From contig NZ_CM002285.1 of assembly GCF_000497445.1 (NCBI RefSeq), positions 2,925,861 to 2,942,891 of the forward strand: 17,031 bases of DNA, written 5' to 3'. Shown one piece after another: positions 12,434 through 17,031 of this stretch. The notes under the pieces were generated by a model. That model saw only the letters and a list, made by a program, of their open reading frames with translations, ran no database searches and was not told the origin of the DNA. The DNA comes from Streptomyces roseochromogenus subsp. oscitans DS 12.976 (GTDB lineage Bacteria > Actinomycetota > Actinomycetes > Streptomycetales > Streptomycetaceae). The first letter of the stretch is position 1. Each line of letters begins with the position of its first letter. A program made the position numbers and the translations under genes.

Positions 12434-13390
12434 TCAGCCCTGGGTCAGGCCCGCCACCAGTTCGTCCGCCGCGCGGTACGGGTCCAGTTCGCCCGCGACG
12501 ATCCGCTCCGCGAGCGCGCTGAGGCGGCGGTCGCCGTGGAGGTCGCCGATGCGCTCGCGCAGCGCCGTGACGGCGATGGTCTCCACCTCGCGGGCCGCGC
12601 GGGCCCTGCGGCGCTCGGTGAGCACACCGCGCTCCTCCATCCACGCGCGGTGCTTCTCCAGGGCCTCCACGACCTCGTCGATGCCCTCGGCACGGGCCGC
12701 GACCGTCTTCACGATCGGCGGGCGCCAGTCGCCGGGACCGCGGGACTCGCCCAGGCCCAGCATGTGGTTCAGCTCGCGGGCCGTGGCGTCGGCGCCGTCC
12801 CGGTCGGCCTTGTTGACGACGTACACGTCGCCGATCTCCAGGATGCCCGCCTTCGCCGCCTGGATGCCGTCGCCCATGCCCGGGGCGAGGAGGACCACCG
12901 ATGTGTCCGCCTGGGAGGCGATCTCCACCTCCGACTGGCCGACGCCCACCGTCTCGACCAGGATCACGTCGCAGCCCGCGGCGTCCAGGACGCGGATCGC
13001 CTGCGGTGCGGCCCAGGCGAGGCCGCCCAGGTGGCCGCGCGTGGCCATCGAGCGGATGTAGACGCCGGGGTCCGAGGCGTGCTCCGACATACGGACGCGG
13101 TCGCCGAGCAGGGCTCCGCCCGAGAACGGGGAGGACGGGTCGACGGCCAGGACGCCGACCCGCTTTCCCTGTTTGCGATAGGCACTCACGAGCGCCGAGG
13201 TCGACGTCGACTTGCCGACTCCCGGGGAGCCGGTGAGGCCCACCACATACGCGTTGCCGGTCAAGGGCGCCAGCGCCGCCATGACCTCCCTGAGCTGCGG
13301 GGACGCCCCCTCCACCAGGGAGATCAGCCGGGCCACGGCCCGCGGCCGGCCTTCCCTGGCCTGGGCCACCAGAGAGGAGACGTCCTGCAT
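12434..13390 (-). CDS. meaB: MeaB-type GTPase, B12 mutase chaperone
   Basis: A 318-residue G3E-family P-loop GTPase (MeaB/ArgK/MMAA group). Walker A is GSPGVGKS at 54-61. DPSSPFSGGALLGDR (84-98) is the switch region typical of the family, ILVETVGVGQSE (143-154) includes the Walker B segment with Glu, and NKAD (193-196) is the base-specificity motif. The C-terminal region (about 255-318) is the helical dimerisation arm. Such proteins gate cofactor loading and protect adenosylcobalamin mutases such as methylmalonyl-CoA or isobutyryl-CoA mutase. Older annotations as arginine/ornithine kinase are not supported. GGAG precedes the ATG by about 7 nt. It follows the thiolase on the same strand after 64 bp containing three short direct repeats. 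Which mutase it serves is not determined by position; icmA is about 7 kb away. Confidence 0.93.
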   Translation of the reverse strand: MQDVSSLVAQAREGRPRAVARLISLVEGASPQLREVMAALAPLTGNAYVVGLTGSPGVGKSTSTSALVSAYRKQGKRVGVLAVDPSSPFSGGALLGDRVRMSEHASDPGVYIRSMATRGHLGGLAWAAPQAIRVLDAAGCDVILVETVGVGQSEVEIASQADTSVVLLAPGMGDGIQAAKAGILEIGDVYVVNKADRDGADATARELNHMLGLGESRGPGDWRPPIVKTVAARAEGIDEVVEALEKHRAWMEERGVLTERRRARAAREVETIAVTALRERIGDLHGDRRLSALAERIVAGELDPYRAADELVAGLTQG

Positions 13391-13412
13391 CCAACAGCTC
13401 CATTCACTTCAG

Positions 13413-13445
13413 CGACGTACAACCGACGTACAAAGACCGACGTAC
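13413..13445. repeat. Three direct copies of CGACGTAC between thiolase and meaB
   Basis: CGACGTAC occurs at 13413-13420, 13424-13431 and 13438-13445, each followed by A (offsets 11 and 14 bp). They occupy half of the 64-bp gap upstream of meaB. They could be a multi-site regulator element or the remains of slippage. No role is proven. Confidence 0.5.
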
Positions 13446-13454
13446 AGCGAAGGT

Positions 13455-14654
13455 TCAGGCCTTCGGCACCCGCACGATGAGCGCGTCGCCCTGGCCGCCG
13501 CCACCGCACAGCGCGGCCGCGCCGACGCCGCCGCCGCGGCGCTTGAGCTCGAGCGCCAAGTGGAGCACGAGGCGGGCGCCGGACATGCCGATCGGGTGGC
13601 CCAGCGCGATCGCGCCGCCGTTGACGTTCACCCTTTCCGTGGACACGCCGAGGTCTTTCATTGACTGCACGGCGACCGCGGCGAAGGCCTCGTTGATCTC
13701 GATGAGGTCGAGGTCGGAGACCTCCAGGCCCTCCTTCTTCAGGGCGTGGAGTATGGCGTTGGACGGCTGGGACTGCAGGGAGTTGTCCGGGCCGGCCACA
13801 TTGCCGTGCGCGCCGATCTCGGCGAGCCAGGTCAGGCCCAGCTCCTCGGCCTTGGCCTTGCTCATCACGACCACGGCCGCCGCGCCGTCGGAGATCTGCG
13901 AGGAGGTGCCGGCGGTGATCGTGCCCTCGCGGGCGAAGGCCGGGCGGAGCTTGCCGAGGGACTCCACCGTGGTGTCGCCGCGGATGCCCTCGTCCTTGCT
14001 GAACAGGACCGGGTCGCCCTTGCGCTGCGGGATCTCCACCGGGGTGATCTCGGCCTCGAACAGGCCGTTCTTCTGCGCGGCGGCGGCCCGCTGGTGGGAC
14101 AGGGCGGCGATCTCGTCCTGCTCGGGGCGGGCGATGCCGAGGCGGGTGTTGTGCTTCTCGGTGGACTCGCCCATGGGGAGGCCCTCGAAGGAGTCGGTCA
14201 GGCCGTCGTAGGCCATCGCGTCGAGCATCTCCACCGCGCCGTACTTGAAGCCCTCGCGGGACTTCGGCAGCAGGTGCGGGGCGTTGGTCATGGACTCCTG
14301 GCCGCCCGCCACGACGATGTCGAACTCGCCGGCGCGGATCAGCTGGTCGGCCAGGGCGATGGCGTCGAGGCCGGAGAGACACACCTTGTTGACGGTGAGC
14401 GCCGGGACGTTCATCGGGATGCCGGCCTTGACGGCGGCCTGGCGGGCCGGGATCTGTCCGGCGCCGGCCTGCAGCACCTGGCCCATGATCACGTACTGCA
14501 CCTGGTCGCCGCCGATACCCGCACGGTCGAGGGCGGCCTTGATCGCGAAGCCGCCCAGGTCGGCCCCGGAGAAGGACTTGAGGGAGCCCAGAAGTCGTCC
14601 CATGGGCGTGCGCGCGCCCGCGACGATCACGGAGCTGGTCGTTCCAGAAGGCAT
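13455..14654 (-). CDS. Acetyl-CoA C-acetyltransferase (thiolase)
   Basis: A 399-residue thiolase. Catalytic residues are visible: nucleophile Cys92 in NKVCLSG, His353 in [16 protein letters not shown], and Cys383 in [10 protein letters not shown]; the NEAFA motif is also present. These are the full set for reversible condensation of two acetyl-CoA to acetoacetyl-CoA, or thiolysis of short 3-ketoacyl-CoA. The length and the C-terminal CGGGGQG pattern fit biosynthetic-type acetyl-CoA acetyltransferases. ATG 14654 begins the family's conserved start ([19 protein letters not shown]). An AGGGGA about 10 nt upstream is a weak ribosome site. The frame runs further upstream with no homology. It is first in a minus-strand pair with meaB and is divergent from the epimerase gene, so one spacer (14655-14802) probably controls all three. 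Confidence 0.93.
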   Translation of the reverse strand: MPSGTTSSVIVAGARTPMGRLLGSLKSFSGADLGGFAIKAALDRAGIGGDQVQYVIMGQVLQAGAGQIPARQAAVKAGIPMNVPALTVNKVCLSGLDAIALADQLIRAGEFDIVVAGGQESMTNAPHLLPKSREGFKYGAVEMLDAMAYDGLTDSFEGLPMGESTEKHNTRLGIARPEQDEIAALSHQRAAAAQKNGLFEAEITPVEIPQRKGDPVLFSKDEGIRGDTTVESLGKLRPAFAREGTITAGTSSQISDGAAAVVVMSKAKAEELGLTWLAEIGAHGNVAGPDNSLQSQPSNAILHALKKEGLEVSDLDLIEINEAFAAVAVQSMKDLGVSTERVNVNGGAIALGHPIGMSGARLVLHLALELKRRGGGVGAAALCGGGGQGDALIVRVPKA

Positions 14655-14718
14655 GAGCTGCGATCCCCTTACCGGCCTGCACAGCCGAGGAGTGAACGAG
14701 GGTTTACTTCGAATGTAC

Positions 14719-14739
14719 TGATGGCACTCCGTGCCGTCA
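14719..14739. promoter_or_regulatory. Inverted repeat in the thiolase/epimerase divergent spacer
   Basis: TGATGGCAC (14719-14727) and GTGCCGTCA (14731-14739) are complementary except for one pair, with TCC between. This 21-bp symmetric site sits between two divergent genes of related metabolism and could be a shared operator. A nearby TTCGAA core at 14708-14713 is also symmetric. No promoter boxes are convincing. Confidence 0.4.
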
Positions 14740-14802
14740 TCGGGCCGTCGGTGTGATCGCGCGCACGTTGCGTAACCATGCGCGGCGCGCTGCACTGAAT
14801 CC

Positions 14803-15243
14803 ATGCTGACGCGAATCGACCACATCGGGATCGCCTGCCACGACCTCGACGCGACCGTCGAGTTCTACCGGGCCACGTACGGCTTCGAGGTGTTCCACAC
14901 CGAGGTCAACGAGGAGCAGGGCGTGCGCGAGGCCATGCTCAGGATCAACGAGACCTCGGACGGCGGCGCCTCCTATCTCCAGCTGCTGGAACCGACCCGC
15001 GAGGACTCCGCGGTCGGCAAGTGGCTGGCGAAGAACGGCGAGGGCGTCCACCACATCGCCTTCGGTACGGCGGATGTGGACACCGACTCCGAGGCGATCC
15101 GGGGCAAGGGCGTACGCGTGCTGTACGACGAGCCCCGGCGCGGTTCCATGGGGTCGCGGATCACCTTCCTGCACCCGAAGGATTGCCACGGCGTCCTGAC
15201 AGAACTGGTCACTTCGGCCCCGGTTGAGTCGCCCGAGCACTGA
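14803..15243 (+). CDS. mce: Methylmalonyl-CoA epimerase
   Basis: A 146-residue metalloenzyme of the vicinal oxygen chelate (glyoxalase) superfamily. It interconverts (2R)- and (2S)-methylmalonyl-CoA. Two beta-alpha-beta-beta-beta modules are seen (about 1-65 and 78-137). Metal ligands expected from the Propionibacterium enzyme map to His7 (DHIGIA), Gln60 (YLQLLEP), His84 (GVHHIAF) and Glu134 (LTEL). Glu43 (VREAML) fits the catalytic glutamate. ATG 14803 starts two residues before the first conserved strand; no ribosome site is visible. The gene diverges from thiolase-meaB and is followed by a strong terminator before scy. It supplies the (2S) epimer for polyketide extension or the (2R) epimer for the mutase. 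Confidence 0.94.
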   Translation: MLTRIDHIGIACHDLDATVEFYRATYGFEVFHTEVNEEQGVREAMLRINETSDGGASYLQLLEPTREDSAVGKWLAKNGEGVHHIAFGTADVDTDSEAIRGKGVRVLYDEPRRGSMGSRITFLHPKDCHGVLTELVTSAPVESPEH

Positions 15244-15274
15244 CCCCCGTACATAAGGGCCGGTAGGGTTGGGG

Positions 15275-15306
15275 GCGGTCGTCCCCGAAACACCGGGGAC
15301 GACCGC
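15275..15306 (+). terminator. Strong hairpin terminator after the epimerase gene
   Basis: A 12-bp perfect stem (GCGGTCGTCCCC 15275-15286 with GGGGACGACCGC 15295-15306) with an 8-nt loop, 31 nt after the stop. It has no T-run but is the most stable isolated hairpin in the window. It should insulate scy from epimerase transcription, so the scy promoter is expected between 15307 and 15452. I cannot pick boxes there confidently. Confidence 0.7.
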
Positions 15307-15452
15307 ATGCCGGGGTCCGGGTTTCGGGGGACGAGCGTCGGGGCAGCAGCCCGTGCTCCGCCGTTGATCTGACACCATTCCCCGGGGGCCCCGTTCGGCG
15401 GATGGACGGAGCTCGTTGGAGAAGCTGACCAGGGGACGGATGGGACCGCGCA

Positions 15453-17031
15453 GTGCGGGGCTACGAGAGCCAGGAGCGAGAGCCGGCGGCTGACGTCGAC
15501 CACCTCTCTCGGTTCGAGGCCGAGATGAAGCGGCTGAAGACCGAGCGGGAAAAGGCGATCCAGCACGCCGAGGACCTCGGCTACCAGGTCGAGGTGCTGC
15601 GCGCCAAGCTGCACGAGGCGCGCCGCACCCTCATGACCCGGCCCGCCTTCGACGGCGGTGACATCGGCTATCAGGCCGAGCAGTTGCTCCGTAATGCCCA
15701 GATCCAGGCCGACCAGCTGCGCCAGGAAGCCGAGCGGATGGCCGCGGAGGCCCGCGCGCAGACCCAGCGGATCCTGCAGGAGCACGCCGAGCAGGCCGCC
15801 CGGCTCCAGGCCGAGCTGCACCAGGAGGCGGTGACCCGGCGCCAGCAGCTCGACCAGGAGCTGGCCGAGCGCCGCGCCACCGTCGAGTCGCACGTCAACG
15901 AGAACGTGGCCTGGGCGGAGCAGCTGCGCGCCCGCACCGAGCAGCAGGCCCGCCGGCTGCTGGACGAGTCCCGCACCGAGGCCGACCAGGCGATGGCCAC
16001 CGCCCGCGCGGAGGCCGAGCGGCTGACCCGGGAGGCCAGGGAGCGCCTGCAGAGCGACGCCGAGGCGGCCCGCGCGGAGGCCGAGCAGATCCTGCGCCGC
16101 GCCCGCACGGACGCCGAGCGCCTGCTGAACGCGGCGTCCACGCAGGCCCAGGAGGCCACCGACCACGCCGAGCAGCTGCGCACCACCACGGCCAGCGAGT
16201 CGGACGCGGCCCGCAAGCAGTCCGCCGAGCTGAGCCGGGCCGCCGAGGAGCGGATGGCGGCGGCCGAGGAGGCGCTGCGCAAGGCGCAGGCCGAGGCCGA
16301 GAAGGTGGTCACCGAGGCCGAGCAGGCCGCCGCCAAGGCGCTGGCCGGCGCCGAGGCCGCCAACGAGACCCGGACGCGCACGGCCAAGGAGCAGGTCGCC
16401 CGGCTGGTCGAGGAAGCCACCAAGGAGGCCGAGAACACCAGGTCCGAGGCCGAGCAGCTGGTCGCGGACGCGCGTGCCGAGGCCGAGAAGATCGTCGCCG
16501 AGGCCGGCGAGAAGGCCCGCTCGATCACCGCCGAGGAGACGGCGAGCCAGCTGTCCAAGGCGGCCAAGACCGCCGAGGACGTGCTCAACAAGGCGTCGGA
16601 GGACGCCCAGAAGACCACCAAGGCCGCCACCGAGGAGGCCGAGCGGATCCGCACCGAGGCCGAGGCCGAGGCGGACCGGCTGCGCGCCGAGGCGCACGAC
16701 ATCGCCGAGGAGCTCAAGGGCGCGGCGAAGGACGACACCAAGGAGTACCGGGCCAAGACGGTCGAGCTGCAGGAGGAGGCCCGCCGGCTGCGCGGCGAGG
16801 CCGAGCAGCTGCGCGCCGACGCGGTCGCCGAGGGCGAGTCGATCCGCGCGGAGGCCCGCCGGGAGGCGGTCGCGCAGATCGAGGAGGCGGCCAAGTCCGC
16901 CGAGGAGCTGCTGGCCAAGGCCAAGGCGGACGCCGACGAGCTGCGGCAGACCGCGACCACCGACAGCGAGAAGGTCCGCACCGAGGCCATCGAGCGGGCC
17001 ACCAGCTTGCGCCGGCAGGCCGAGGAGACCC
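15453..17031 (+). CDS. scy: Scy, coiled-coil polarity/cytoskeletal protein, N-terminal part
   Basis: The reading frame from GTG 15453 stays open for 526 codons to the window edge, so this is the N-terminal part of a protein that is about 1,300 residues in S. coelicolor. It opens MRGYESQEREPAADVDHLSR, then has a canonical heptad coil (about residues 20-62, FEAEMKRLKTEREKAIQHAE and VLRAKLHEARR). After a short break (TRPAFDGGDIGYQ) comes an unbroken Ala/Glu/Arg-rich coil with repeated EAE and AEQL units. S. coelicolor Scy is known for a 51-residue, hendecad-based repeat. Scy organises the polarisome at hyphal tips with DivIVA and FilP and affects branching. The GTG start is supported by the conserved N-terminus; the ribosome site is weak. 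An ATG at 15440 is out of frame. In S. coelicolor filP lies next to scy. Confidence 0.95.
   Translation, partial: MRGYESQEREPAADVDHLSRFEAEMKRLKTEREKAIQHAEDLGYQVEVLRAKLHEARRTLMTRPAFDGGDIGYQAEQLLRNAQIQADQLRQEAERMAAEARAQTQRILQEHAEQAARLQAELHQEAVTRRQQLDQELAERRATVESHVNENVAWAEQLRARTEQQARRLLDESRTEADQAMATARAEAERLTREARERLQSDAEAARAEAEQILRRARTDAERLLNAASTQAQEATDHAEQLRTTTASESDAARKQSAELSRAAEERMAAAEEALRKAQAEAEKVVTEAEQAAAKALAGAEAANETRTRTAKEQVARLVEEATKEAENTRSEAEQLVADARAEAEKIVAEAGEKARSITAEETASQLSKAAKTAEDVLNKASEDAQKTTKAATEEAERIRTEAEAEADRLRAEAHDIAEELKGAAKDDTKEYRAKTVELQEEARRLRGEAEQLRADAVAEGESIRAEARREAVAQIEEAAKSAEELLAKAKADADELRQTATTDSEKVRTEAIERATSLRRQAEET

Noticed and set aside
12434..13390. Arginine/ornithine transport kinase (ArgK) function
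   Set aside because: The G3E GTPase motifs and the neighbouring acyl-CoA genes fit MeaB; the kinase name is a legacy label.
15440..15452. ATG 15440 as the scy start
   Set aside because: It is out of frame with the conserved MRGYESQE start; GTG 15453 is in frame.
14973..17002. Very long open frames on the minus strand opposite scy and the epimerase gene
   Set aside because: They mirror the biased codons of scy. The translations are runs of Leu/Gly or Ser/Ala with no domain, while the plus-strand frame gives the known Scy N-terminus and coiled coil.

Overview
The window is high-GC actinobacterial chromosome and almost certainly Streptomyces. Codon third positions are nearly all G or C, and GTG starts and leaderless-looking starts are common. 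The intergenic repeat types are ones often seen in Streptomyces. The right edge encodes Scy, the coiled-coil polarity protein known from Streptomyces. No tRNA, rRNA, CRISPR array, insertion sequence or prophage gene is visible, so this reads as core chromosome rather than a mobile island.

Layout, left to right. (1) 1-1082, minus strand: a DUF6230 secreted protein followed by a truncated DUF6114 membrane protein. (2) 1083-1706: a 624-bp gene-free region rich in palindromes. It holds the DUF6230 upstream region and a candidate terminator for the next gene. (3) 1707-2675, minus: a thioredoxin-domain/TPR protein of the CnoX (YbbN) type. Divergent from it is a TetR regulator (2897-3598, plus), with a perfect 17-bp palindrome between them. 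(4) 3595-5295, minus: icmA, the large subunit of coenzyme B12-dependent isobutyryl-CoA mutase, identified by diagnostic residues Phe80 and Gln198. Its promoter carries a 24-bp palindrome. (5) 7665-5414, minus: MFS exporter, MarR regulator and DUF3817 membrane protein in a row, with a divergent ArsR-type regulator (7727-8713, plus). (6) 9365-8728, minus: a second DUF3817 protein translationally coupled to an MTH1187-type thiamine-binding protein. (7) 9525-11615, plus: three tightly coupled, divergent AIM24-family paralogues, then a MarR regulator (11708-12184). (8) 12185-12433: a hairpin-rich intergenic repeat block. (9) 14654-12434, minus: acetyl-CoA acetyltransferase and a MeaB-type mutase chaperone GTPase. 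Divergent from them is methylmalonyl-CoA epimerase (14803-15243, plus). (10) 15453 to the edge, plus: scy, 5' part only.

Functional themes. Four genes (icmA, meaB, thiolase, epimerase) belong to branched-chain and short-chain acyl-CoA metabolism, which links valine and butyrate carbon to methylmalonyl-CoA and polyketide precursors. Isobutyryl-CoA and butyryl-CoA are interconverted by IcmA with a separate B12-binding IcmB that is not in this window. MeaB-type GTPases protect or reload B12 mutases. The epimerase interconverts the two methylmalonyl-CoA epimers. Scy then starts the tip-growth cytoskeleton locus.

The least understood parts are the AIM24 trio, whose third member carries a Cys/His cluster and a low-GC3 patch, and the DUF6230/DUF6114 pair with its long palindromic leader. 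I did not find a convincing wholly new system. The most informative new observations are regulatory: an operator embedded in the icmA promoter, several start codons placed for leaderless translation, and a 12-bp tandem repeat that forms the 3' end of a marR gene.
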